A stretch of DNA of 64,000 bases from Fusibacter_C sp942493125 (GTDB lineage: Bacteria > Bacillota > Clostridia > Peptostreptococcales > Acidaminobacteraceae). The notes under the pieces are model-generated. The model saw only the letters and a list, made by a program, of their open reading frames with translations, was not told the DNA's origin and made no database searches. The stretch is taken from assembly GCA_942493125.1 (NCBI GenBank), contig OW818667.1, forward strand, positions 2,046,001-2,110,000, written 5' to 3'. The first letter of the stretch is position 1. Every line of letters starts with the position of its first letter. Below are positions 40,388 through 48,176 of this stretch, one piece after another. The position numbers were made by a program, and so were the translations under genes.

Positions 40388-40425
40388 AAAATGTGTCAGC
40401 TGAAAGGCTGACACATTTTTTTTTA
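40388..40425. terminator. Bidirectional terminator between MucBP adhesin and kamE
   Basis: AAAATGTGTCAGC (40388-40400) pairs with GCTGACACATTTT (40407-40419) around a 6-base loop, with a long T run on the plus strand and an A run on the other side. The flanking genes converge. Confidence 0.93.
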
Positions 40426-40457
40426 TTGTGATTATCGCAAATTAAATTTTTACATAC

Positions 40458-41216
40458 TTACTTAGACTTTCTAGCCACAATCTCCTGAACGACAAATGAT
40501 GCAACGTCTTCAGCGTATGTGCCCGTACCGAAACCAGCGTCATAGCCGAGCTCTTTTGCAAGCTCGTAAGAGACTCTTGGTCCACCAGCTACAGCAATCA
40601 TCTTGTCTCTGATACCTTCAGATTCCATGAGTTCAATTAGCTGTGTCATGTTCGGGATGTGAACGTCTTTTTGTGTGACGACCTGTGAAATGATGACTGC
40701 ATCAGCATTCAGTTCGATGGCTTTTGCGATGAGCTCTTCATTTGGCACTTGTGCGCCGAGGTTGTAAGCTTTGATGCCGTGGTATCTCTCGAGGCCGTAG
40801 TGACCGTCGAAGCCCTTCATATTCATGATAGCGTCAATACCAACTGTGTGTGCATCAGTACCCGTACAAGCGCCTACGATAACGACATCGCGACCGATGT
40901 GTTCTTCGATGAATGCTTCTACTGCGTATTTGTCCATGACGTCTGAGTCGACTTTTGGCACTTCGATTTGCGTGTAGTCAATCGTGTGTGTCGATTTGCC
41001 GTACATGATGAAGAACGTGTAACCAACGCCAAGATCTTGAGCGGAAACCACTGCTGGCTCTTCTATGCCCATTTTGATCAGGAGTTGCTTCGCCGCTTCT
41101 TTACTTTCTTCGTTCAAAGGAATCGGCAATGTAAATGAAAACTGCATCATGCCGTCGTTCATTGTATCACCGTAAGGTTTTACTTTGGTTAAGTCCAATC
41201 CGGTTTCTACGCTCAT
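40458..41216 (-). CDS. kamE: Lysine 5,6-aminomutase beta subunit, cobalamin- and PLP-binding
   Basis: 252 residues. With KamD it forms the adenosylcobalamin- and PLP-dependent enzyme that moves the terminal amino group of D-lysine or L-beta-lysine by one carbon. The cobalamin motif D-A-H-T-V-G has its cobalt-ligating His near residue 123. Lys near 134 (IMNMKGFDGHYGLERYHG) lies 11 residues later, the same spacing as His133/Lys144 in the clostridial enzyme, where that Lys binds PLP. GAGVGYTFFIMYGK-like N-terminal and AVAGGPRVSYELAKELGYDAGFG C-terminal segments complete the Rossmann domain. ATG 41216 has GGAGG 8 bases upstream. It begins 1 base after kamD and ends the operon. Confidence 0.96.
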   Translation of the reverse strand: MSVETGLDLTKVKPYGDTMNDGMMQFSFTLPIPLNEESKEAAKQLLIKMGIEEPAVVSAQDLGVGYTFFIMYGKSTHTIDYTQIEVPKVDSDVMDKYAVEAFIEEHIGRDVVIVGACTGTDAHTVGIDAIMNMKGFDGHYGLERYHGIKAYNLGAQVPNEELIAKAIELNADAVIISQVVTQKDVHIPNMTQLIELMESEGIRDKMIAVAGGPRVSYELAKELGYDAGFGTGTYAEDVASFVVQEIVARKSK

Positions 41217-41217
41217 G

Positions 41218-42771
41218 TTATTTACCTCCAAGCATCATAGGAATAAATGGGTTGAAGTAACGGTTGCCCTTTTGCGTTACGCCGTCAAGACCTTTACCGC
41301 CGTCCATTTTACGCGTGACATCGGCAAATTTACCTTGCTCGATCGTTGCCATAATGCCGATTTTCTCGATATCAGCAAGTAAATCAGCCGCTTCTTTAAG
41401 AACGCCTTGTGCACGCGACTGGATGATACCGTCTTTTTTGAATTCGATTTCATCGCCAAAGTGACGCATGTTGTTGAAGATATATTTTGCATTTTCAATA
41501 GAAAGTGCACGGTCTTGTAAAAGTGGTGTGTGGATTGCTTCAGTTGGCATGCCGAGAAGTTGTAACCCTTGGTTTGTCATGATAGAAACCACGTTGAAAA
41601 GCGCATCTTGAATATGGCCTTTAAAGATGTTACCTGTCATATATTTTGTAGGCGGCATGTATTTGAGTGGTGCTCTTGGGAAGATTTCTCTCGCCATTTG
41701 CGCTTGTGAAAGCTCAAGTAGGAAGCCGTCTTCTGTATCTGGGTTCATCTCAAATGCATGGCCAAGACCCATTTGTTCTTCTGGAAGTCCAGCTAATAAT
41801 GCAAACTGCTCATTGATAAATTGTGAAGCCAAAACTGTATGCGCTTCTTCAATCGCATCTGAAGTTGTGAGGTAGTTATCTTCACCAGTGTTTATGATAA
41901 TGCCTGCAAAGCCATTGATGATTCTTGAGAAGTATTGATCTACAAGCGTTCGTTGCATATTGATATCTCTAAAGAGGATGCCGTAAAGTGCGTCGTTTAG
42001 CATGACGTCCAATCTTTCAATCGCGCCCATAGCCGCGATCTCAGGCATACAAAGTCCTGAACAGTAGTTGCAAAGGCGGATGTATTTACCCACTTCTGCG
42101 CCGACTTCGTCGAGGGCTTTTCTCATGATTCTAAAGTTTTCTTGCGTTGCATACGTACCACCGAAGCCTTCTGTCGTCGCGCCAAATGGCACGTAGTCGA
42201 GTAAGCTTTGAGCTGTCGTACGGATAACTGCGATGATGTCAGCGCCTTGTCTTGCAGCCGCTTGTGCTTGGAGTACGTCTTCGTAGATGTTGCCTGTTGC
42301 AACAATTACGTAGAGGTAAGGCTTTGGACCTTCTCCAAGTGTTGTTAAAAATTCATCTCTTTGTGCTCTATTGCCTCGGATGCGTTCGGTGGTTGCCATT
42401 GCGACAGCTTCGATCGCTTCAGCGATTTTTGCTTCGTCTTGAACCGCGATTGTTACGAGGTCGATTTCATTTCTTGAGATGCCTTCAGCGATTTCTTGTG
42501 GTGATTTGCCGAGGGCAACCATAGCGTTACCTAACCAAAATGCTGCGCCTTCTGCTAAGCCGCCACCTTTTTTGATGTTGTCTACGACGACGTTTGGTAA
42601 GGGTCTTTCAATTTCGTCAATGCCGTCTACGCCGAGCAATCTGACGATTGTACGTTCAACTGCGACAGTTGTATGACGGTCGATGAATGTTTGCGTGTCT
42701 TCAGCGATGATGCGTGCTGAGGTACGCGCTCTTTCAACGACATTAAAATCTAAATTCAATTTACTTGCCAT
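41218..42771 (-). CDS. kamD: Lysine 5,6-aminomutase alpha subunit
   Basis: 517 residues, the usual length of KamD. It forms the TIM-barrel part that holds substrate, PLP phosphate and the adenosyl group. Characteristic stretches include MASKLNLDFNVVERARTSARIIAEDTQ, FWLGNAMVALGKSPQEIAEGISRNEIDLV, CNYCSGLCMPEIA and MNPDTEDGFLLELSQAQMAREIFPRAPLKYMPPTKYMTG, all typical of this subunit. The ATG at 42771 is preceded by GGGAGG with 5 bases between, and it overlaps the 3' end of kamC by 11 bases, so the two are probably translationally coupled. Confidence 0.96.
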   Translation of the reverse strand: MASKLNLDFNVVERARTSARIIAEDTQTFIDRHTTVAVERTIVRLLGVDGIDEIERPLPNVVVDNIKKGGGLAEGAAFWLGNAMVALGKSPQEIAEGISRNEIDLVTIAVQDEAKIAEAIEAVAMATTERIRGNRAQRDEFLTTLGEGPKPYLYVIVATGNIYEDVLQAQAAARQGADIIAVIRTTAQSLLDYVPFGATTEGFGGTYATQENFRIMRKALDEVGAEVGKYIRLCNYCSGLCMPEIAAMGAIERLDVMLNDALYGILFRDINMQRTLVDQYFSRIINGFAGIIINTGEDNYLTTSDAIEEAHTVLASQFINEQFALLAGLPEEQMGLGHAFEMNPDTEDGFLLELSQAQMAREIFPRAPLKYMPPTKYMTGNIFKGHIQDALFNVVSIMTNQGLQLLGMPTEAIHTPLLQDRALSIENAKYIFNNMRHFGDEIEFKKDGIIQSRAQGVLKEAADLLADIEKIGIMATIEQGKFADVTRKMDGGKGLDGVTQKGNRYFNPFIPMMLGGK

Positions 42772-44392
42772 GTGATCCTCCCATTATTTCTTTTGCGCGA
42801 TTTACGATATCAAGATCTAGTCCCATGAGCTCCGAGATGCGCAGCGCTTCCTTTGGAATCTCCTTCAGGCTGCTGACTTCCGATAGCTGATAGTCCATGT
42901 ATTCGTGCAGGAGAGCCGCACCCTCCGCTTCAATCTTATCTCTGATCAAATCCAAATCGATGTTGGATAATCCATTTACCTGATAGTGCGATGTGCCTTC
43001 CACCTGCGTGAGTCCGTCAAAATGCGTCGTGATGACCGCTCTCGATTGATGACGGCTAAGGTGTTCAATCAATGCCTTTGAAATCGCATAACCCTCTAAA
43101 GGGTTCGTGCCTCTCGCGAGTTCATCGATCAAGATGAGGCCAAATTCGTGCTGGCGTTTGAGCGCCTGTTCTATCTCCACAATTTCGCCGCCAAAGGTGC
43201 TCAGACCCATATCGATCGACTGAAAATCACCCACTGAGACAAATATAAAGTCAAATAGTGGCAGGGTTGCCGCCTCACACGGAACGAAAAAGCCGTACTG
43301 TGCGAGCGATACAACTTGTCCTATGAGCTTCAGCGACACGGTTTTGCCACCCATATTTGCGCCTGTTATCAAAGTCACCGATTTCTTGAGGGAAACGTTT
43401 ATAGGTGTAAACTTCTTACCAGAGCGTTCCAAACTGGTTGACACTTTAAGGTGTCTGCCTTTTTCTATCTCAACGTGGGGCTCTTCTGTGAGCGTCGGTC
43501 TGACGCAGCCAAAGGCTTTTGAAAATTGTGCTTTTGCGATGAGCAAATCGATTTGTCCTATACGCTGTGTGTTGGTCAACAGTAAGTCTAAATGCGTTTT
43601 TAACGTCTCCGTCAATTTGCTTCTGACTTCTAGTTCTTCATCTTCTTCTTCTAAAAGGAGTGACTCTTTCTGATGTTTGAGCGTTTCATCACCTTTGACG
43701 ATGAAAATGCTATACATTGGCACGTCCGATTTGTAGTCAAAGCGGGCATCTGATTTGACGCGGGTCATAAGGTATTGATCTCTTGCTGACACGCGCAGTT
43801 CGCCGTTTGGCATGATGGGATAGTCTTCGGATTTGAGCGTCTGTATCGCTTCGTTCAATTGTCTTTTGGTGGTCATCTCAACAGCATCGAGTGTTTTTCT
43901 TATCTCAGCTAACCTGCTTGAATAGGCACTGTAGATGTAAAATGTGCTCACGCCACTGTTTTCAGGATCGAGTAGCTGTGTGACCACTTCAGTTGAATCG
44001 AGCATGAAGTCCTTCACTGTTGCTTCCCAGTGCAAGGTTTTAAGCATTGCGTGTATTTTTTCCATGACCATGGAAAGCTGTTTCACTTCAAATAGCTCTG
44101 TGATGGACAGCGTCTCACCTTCTGCGATGCGATCAAAAGTCACATCGAGTTGCTTGACGGCTTTCATCTGCTCTTTGAGCTGCAAGATGTCGGCACGCTG
44201 TCTTTCAAGGAGTGTCAAAGAAGCTTCCGTGCGGTCATAGACTTTTAGGAGCTCTGTTTGATCCGCTTTTAAATACGGTTTTATGGCGCGTTTTGCCGCA
44301 TCGCCATAAGGCGACGACAAAGTCAGTCGTTCAAAGATAAAATTAAGGTCCAGATCCTCGAAATTCTTTTTTGTTAGATACAGGGCTTTCAT
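42761..44392 (-). CDS. kamC: KamC: MutS-like ATPase, lysine 5,6-aminomutase reactivation subunit
   Basis: About 543 residues. The C-terminal half is a MutS-family ABC ATPase: TGANMGGKT Walker A (around residue 350), LSTFGGEIVEIEQAL signature region and LILIDELARGTNPLEG Walker B. The N-terminal half corresponds to the MutS lever and clamp helices, without the mismatch-recognition domain. In lysine-fermenting bacteria this MutS relative is encoded inside the aminomutase operon and, together with KamB, is assigned to reactivation of the aminomutase and not to DNA repair. ATG 44392 has GAGGTGAG a few bases upstream; the longer GTG start at 44407 would overlap that site and the kamB end. Confidence 0.9.
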   Translation of the reverse strand: MKALYLTKKNFEDLDLNFIFERLTLSSPYGDAAKRAIKPYLKADQTELLKVYDRTEASLTLLERQRADILQLKEQMKAVKQLDVTFDRIAEGETLSITELFEVKQLSMVMEKIHAMLKTLHWEATVKDFMLDSTEVVTQLLDPENSGVSTFYIYSAYSSRLAEIRKTLDAVEMTTKRQLNEAIQTLKSEDYPIMPNGELRVSARDQYLMTRVKSDARFDYKSDVPMYSIFIVKGDETLKHQKESLLLEEEDEELEVRSKLTETLKTHLDLLLTNTQRIGQIDLLIAKAQFSKAFGCVRPTLTEEPHVEIEKGRHLKVSTSLERSGKKFTPINVSLKKSVTLITGANMGGKTVSLKLIGQVVSLAQYGFFVPCEAATLPLFDFIFVSVGDFQSIDMGLSTFGGEIVEIEQALKRQHEFGLILIDELARGTNPLEGYAISKALIEHLSRHQSRAVITTHFDGLTQVEGTSHYQVNGLSNIDLDLIRDKIEAEGAALLHEYMDYQLSEVSSLKEIPKEALRISELMGLDLDIVNRAKEIMGGSHGK

Positions 44393-44403
44393 TTTCTCAC
44401 CTC

Positions 44404-45432
44404 TCACGCCATAACATCTATAATCGGCAAATCCTTCACCTTCTGCGACAACGCTTCTCTAAATAACTCAGAGTCGTAATAGTAACCAGCAGGGGCATAC
44501 GGATTAACCGTGATGGCGAGTAGCTTGATGGCATGGCGCACAGTGATGTTGACACCGATGCGCATCAAGTACAGCCAGTCTTTTTGTTCGATAAAAATTT
44601 TGGTGGCATCACCTATGACCCATATGAGGTTCTTGTAATGCGTCGTGGTCTGTATGACATCCATGACTGTCTGTGTTACAAGTGCCCCTGGGATGATGAG
44701 TAGCCGCGTGCATTCGTCTATCGATTCTGCGATAATGCGACCTGCACTAAGTGCTGTGACGACGTCTAGCAGTGGCGCTGCGTTTCCCTTATCGTCGACC
44801 AGTATTGGTCTTCGCAAGGTTTCCGCCTGTTGCCATAGGCTGTCGATGCACGGCTCTACTGAAGCTTTCAGGTTAAACAGTGACGCGCGATACGCCGTTT
44901 GATCCACGGTTTTCATCATATCACGGCTTACGACTGCCCCTGTCGATAGGATACAGGCATCGGTGATCGCTGGTGATGCGGAGGATGTCCGATCAAGTGC
45001 ACCGTCCACCAGGACGTAATCTGCGCCATAGCCTATCATTTTTTCTGAAACACTGCGGATCGCAACATTGGTGGTTGGCCCCCCAACCTGTACAAAACCA
45101 TCGGCAAGTGCCCGTCCAATGATGATTCTGCCCATTGCCGTGTGATGCTCCGTAACTTCCAGAACGGCCATTTTAACTTCTGAAAGGTTAAAGAGCATTT
45201 CAGCGGTTGCGACGATCGAATGCTTTCGAATATAAATCAGAGGCTTATCCGTCTTTGTGACGATGTCCTGACGCTCCCCGTCTCTCCCTATGGACGTCAA
45301 TCCAACGCACAAATTTCGATTCGCCATATCATCGATGAGATGATTGAGTGTGACGGTTTTTCCTGCATTTTTTGCCATACCGACTATGGAAATGACTCTG
45401 TATTCATTTTCAAACAGGTTTAACAAATCCAT
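44404..45432 (-). CDS. kamB: KamB: P-loop protein, lysine 5,6-aminomutase reactivation subunit
   Basis: 342 residues. An N-terminal P-loop (IVGMAKNAGKTVTLNHLI, about 14-31) is followed by LTSIGRDGERQD, VLEVTEHHTAMGRIIIGRA and DGALDRTSSASPAITDACILSTGAVVSRDM. No other domain is recognised. The protein family occurs in lysine aminomutase operons next to the MutS-like KamC, where the pair is thought to exchange damaged cobalamin or keep the enzyme active. A GGAGG lies 7 bases before the ATG. It is separated from kamA by 127 bases without a clear terminator. Confidence 0.87.
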   Translation of the reverse strand: MDLLNLFENEYRVISIVGMAKNAGKTVTLNHLIDDMANRNLCVGLTSIGRDGERQDIVTKTDKPLIYIRKHSIVATAEMLFNLSEVKMAVLEVTEHHTAMGRIIIGRALADGFVQVGGPTTNVAIRSVSEKMIGYGADYVLVDGALDRTSSASPAITDACILSTGAVVSRDMMKTVDQTAYRASLFNLKASVEPCIDSLWQQAETLRRPILVDDKGNAAPLLDVVTALSAGRIIAESIDECTRLLIIPGALVTQTVMDVIQTTTHYKNLIWVIGDATKIFIEQKDWLYLMRIGVNITVRHAIKLLAITVNPYAPAGYYYDSELFREALSQKVKDLPIIDVMA

Positions 45433-45559
45433 GCAGGGCCTCCGTCATGACCGATTTCTCGGACCATCATTCCTTATACTTGCCATCGCTTATGCGACTT
45501 TTCTATATCTGTCTATAACTATTTACTTCTTAACGCTTTTGACGATGCTTAACTTTTAT

Positions 45560-46819
45560 CTATTCTTCGTGGTGTGATCTTTGTGTTCTTTCAAGCTCTA
45601 AAAGGTCGATAGACACTCTGTTACCTTGTAACAAGCCGCCAACGCCGAATAACTTGTGATTTTTTTGAGTTTCAGTTTCTACAGCGCCTTCTTTTTCGAA
45701 GTCGTAAGAAGATGGTTGCGCGTAAGTTGTGATAACGCCTTCATAGTTTCTGAGAACCACTTTATCAGGTGATTGAGAAATCATATATTGTGGCATTACT
45801 GGGATTTTACCGCCGCCGCCTGGCGCGTCAACTACGAATGTTGGCACACAGTATCCTGAAGTATGACCTCTTAAACCTTCGATGATTTCGATACCTTTAG
45901 AAACTGGTGTTCTGAAGTGCTCGATACCTACTGAAAGGTCACATTGGTAGATGTAGTATGGTCTAACGCGCATCATAACGAGGTCGTGAACGAGGTCTCT
46001 CATGATGTGAACGCTATCGTTGATGCCCTTAAGAAGAACCGATTGGTTACCGAGTGGGATACCAGCATCAGCCATTAAAGCACATGCTTTTTTAGCTTCT
46101 GGCGTTACTTCTTTAGAGTGATTGAAGTGTGTATTTAACCAAACTGGGTGGTATTTTTTGAGCATGTTTACGAGTTCAGGTGTGATTCTTTGTGGACAAA
46201 CAACTGGTGTTCTTGAACCAAGTCTGATGATTTCTACATGTGGAATCGCTCTTAACTTCTTGATGATGTACTCAAGTAAGTCATCAGAGATAAGAAGAAC
46301 GTCGCCGCCTGATAAGAGAACGTCTCTAATAACAGGTGTCTGTGCGATATACTCGATTGCTTTGTCGATTTGATCTCTTGGAACGCCACCGTCGTTGTGA
46401 CCTGCAAATCTTCTTCTTGTACAGTGACGGCAGTACATTGAACACATATCTGTAACTAGGAAAAGAACGCGATCTGGGTATCTGTGCGTAATGCCAGGAA
46501 CCGGTGAGTCATGATCTTCATGAAGTGGATCGTCCATATCCGCAGAACACTTATAAGTTTCGTAGATCGTTGGAACGGCTTGCATTCTAACTGGACATTT
46601 TGGATCATCTTTGTCCATCAAAAGCGCGTAGTAAGGTGTAATACCCATTCTTAAGATTTCAAGTGATTTGACAACGCCTTCTTCTTCTTGAGCGGTGAGG
46701 TTACACACTTTTTTAAGTTGCTCAAGTGTCGTGATTCTGTTTCTTACTTGCCATTCCCATGAATCCCACTCTGCTTGTGTTACGTCTTTCCACATTTCGA
46801 TTTCAGTATAATGTCTCAT
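45560..46819 (-). CDS. kamA: L-lysine 2,3-aminomutase (radical SAM, PLP)
   Basis: 419 residues, close to the 416 of the clostridial enzyme. It converts L-lysine to L-beta-lysine, the entry reaction of clostridial lysine fermentation. The radical-SAM cluster motif CSMYCRHC has cysteines near 126, 130 and 133. DVLLSGGDVLLISDD binds SAM, and VDAPGGGGKIPVMPQY carries the PLP-binding Lys near 337. The C-terminal region includes FEKEGAVETETQKNHKLFGVGGLLQGNR. ATG 46819 has AGGAGGAGAC 5-9 bases upstream; the frame could extend to 46873 but would run into the kdd gene. It lies 13 bases after kdd in the same operon. Confidence 0.96.
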   Translation of the reverse strand: MRHYTEIEMWKDVTQAEWDSWEWQVRNRITTLEQLKKVCNLTAQEEEGVVKSLEILRMGITPYYALLMDKDDPKCPVRMQAVPTIYETYKCSADMDDPLHEDHDSPVPGITHRYPDRVLFLVTDMCSMYCRHCTRRRFAGHNDGGVPRDQIDKAIEYIAQTPVIRDVLLSGGDVLLISDDLLEYIIKKLRAIPHVEIIRLGSRTPVVCPQRITPELVNMLKKYHPVWLNTHFNHSKEVTPEAKKACALMADAGIPLGNQSVLLKGINDSVHIMRDLVHDLVMMRVRPYYIYQCDLSVGIEHFRTPVSKGIEIIEGLRGHTSGYCVPTFVVDAPGGGGKIPVMPQYMISQSPDKVVLRNYEGVITTYAQPSSYDFEKEGAVETETQKNHKLFGVGGLLQGNRVSIDLLELERTQRSHHEE

Positions 46820-46832
46820 TTTATGTCTCCTC

Positions 46833-47870
46833 CTAAGCGTAAAGCTCCTCGTAGATTTTTCTAAGAACTGCACTTTCTCTCATGATTTGCAATGTGATTT
46901 CCGCATGGCCCTTTGTGTAACCATTTCCGACGATCATCGTAACGTCTTTGCCTACGCCTTCAGCACCAAGTGCCGCTTTTGTGAAGCTCGTCGCCATACT
47001 GAAGAAGTAGACGATTCCGTCGTCTTTTGTTGCTAATATAGATGACATTTCTGTATTTTGAACGTTTACGCAGTTGATGACGAGGTCGCACATTTGACCG
47101 TTTGTAAGCTCTTCAACTTTTCTGAGTACTTCGACTGCATCTGTCGCGTCCGCCACGATGAAGTGGTCTGCAAGACCAGCACCCATAACACGCGCTTCAG
47201 CTGCATTGTTGTGTTGAAGACACATAACTTTACCTGTAACGCCAGCGCGTTTTTTTGCTTCATATAAACAGAGCATACCAGATTTTCCAGCGCCGCCGAT
47301 AACCAAAACTGTATCGCCTGGTTTAACGAGCTTCGCAGTTTGTGCTGGTGCACCTGCAACGTCAAGAACTGATAATGCTAAATTTTCAGGGATATCTGAA
47401 GGAATCTTTGCATAAAGACCACTTTCGAATAAGATCGCTTGACCTTTGATGTCGACTTGGTCGATATTGATTCTGATTTCTAAGATTTCTTCGATTACAA
47501 GTGGTGTTAAAGAAAGTGATACGAGTGTTGCGATTTTGTCGCCGACTTTAAGGTCTGTTTTACCGATAAGCGCGTCGCCAATTTGTGCAACGGTACCGAT
47601 GAGCATGCCGCCTGAACCCGTTACTGGGTTTTTATGCTTACCTTGCGTCTTGACGATGTTCATCATAATTTCTTTGATTTTTTCCAAATCGCCGCCAGCT
47701 TCTTGCTTGATTTGCGTGAAAGATGCTGAGTCGATATTGAGTGTTTGTACATCGATAAGAATTTCATTGTCATAGATTTCCATGTCGTTTGAAATTACTT
47801 GAGCTGGTTGTGGTAATATGCCCAATGGCTCAATAACACGGTGTGTACCAAATTTGTCGCCCTTTTTCAT
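46833..47870 (-). CDS. kdd: L-erythro-3,5-diaminohexanoate dehydrogenase
   Basis: 345 residues. It oxidatively deaminates 3,5-diaminohexanoate with NAD(P) to 5-amino-3-oxohexanoate, the step after lysine 5,6-aminomutase. The start MKKGDKFGTHRVIEPLGILPQPA is typical of Kdd. A zinc-free MDR-like Rossmann fold follows with AKLVKPGDTVLVIGGAGKSGMLCLYEAKK (glycine-rich NAD loop near residue 180) and CDLVINCVNVQNTEMSSIL. GGGAGG precedes the ATG. It is the first gene behind a sigma-54 promoter. The next pathway enzymes, the keto-aminohexanoate cleavage enzyme and the ammonia-lyase, are not in this window. Confidence 0.94.
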   Translation of the reverse strand: MKKGDKFGTHRVIEPLGILPQPAQVISNDMEIYDNEILIDVQTLNIDSASFTQIKQEAGGDLEKIKEIMMNIVKTQGKHKNPVTGSGGMLIGTVAQIGDALIGKTDLKVGDKIATLVSLSLTPLVIEEILEIRINIDQVDIKGQAILFESGLYAKIPSDIPENLALSVLDVAGAPAQTAKLVKPGDTVLVIGGAGKSGMLCLYEAKKRAGVTGKVMCLQHNNAAEARVMGAGLADHFIVADATDAVEVLRKVEELTNGQMCDLVINCVNVQNTEMSSILATKDDGIVYFFSMATSFTKAALGAEGVGKDVTMIVGNGYTKGHAEITLQIMRESAVLRKIYEELYA

Positions 47871-47947
47871 ACCTTGCCTCCCAAATCCTAAGCTTTATCC
47901 TGTGGATATCGCCCTTCAAAGTTATTAATCTTGCCACGGTTATAAGG

Positions 47948-47963
47948 TGCAAGTTCTGTGCCA
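47948..47963 (-). promoter_or_regulatory. Sigma-54 (-24/-12) promoter of the lysine fermentation operon
   Basis: On the minus strand TGGCAC (47958-47963), five bases, then TTGCA (47948-47952), an exact match to the -24/-12 consensus TGGCAC-N5-TTGCA. The predicted start of transcription is near 47937, about 67 bases ahead of kdd. The gene upstream encodes a sigma-54 activator. Confidence 0.88.
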
Positions 47964-47976
47964 ATATGGTCAAAAA

Positions 47977-48115
47977 TTGTGATTATTTTATCAATTAGAT
48001 TTTTGCATATTTGGGGACAGGCTTAGAACTTAGTGTTTTGAGTCTCTTAAGGCGTTTTAAAACTCTCTGTTTTTTTGTGTTTATCTTGTGATTTATTGTG
48101 ATTTATTGTGATTCT
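47977..48115. repeat. TTGTGATT repeats, candidate enhancer sites upstream of the sigma-54 promoter
   Basis: Three copies of TTGTGATT start at 48086, 48096 and 48106, exactly 10 bases apart, and a fourth (TTGTGATTA) at 47977. The triplet lies about 125-150 bases upstream of the -24 element, a common position for activator-binding sites. Equal helical phasing supports protein binding; the protein is not known. Confidence 0.5.
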
Positions 48116-48150
48116 CAATATGCTCTGGCATTTGGGAGCATTATTGACGT

Positions 48151-48174
48151 AAAAAAAACGCCCAATTTTGGGCG
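48151..48174 (-). terminator. Intrinsic terminator of the sigma-54 activator gene (possibly also an activator site)
   Basis: CGCCCAA-TT-TTGGGCG (48159-48174) forms a 7-bp stem, followed on the minus strand by eight T residues. It begins 3 bases after the stop codon. The same GCCCAA...TTGGGC sequence occurs in the activator's own upstream region. Confidence 0.85.
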
Positions 48175-48176
48175 CT

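Noticed and set aside
42761..44392. DNA mismatch repair protein MutS
   Set aside because: It lacks the mismatch-recognition domain and lies inside the lysine aminomutase operon next to kamB; KamC fits better.
48013..48022. GGGGACAGGC as a REP-type repeat fragment
   Set aside because: It resembles a motif common in REP-like elements, but only one 10-base copy is present and no dyad surrounds it, so it can be chance.
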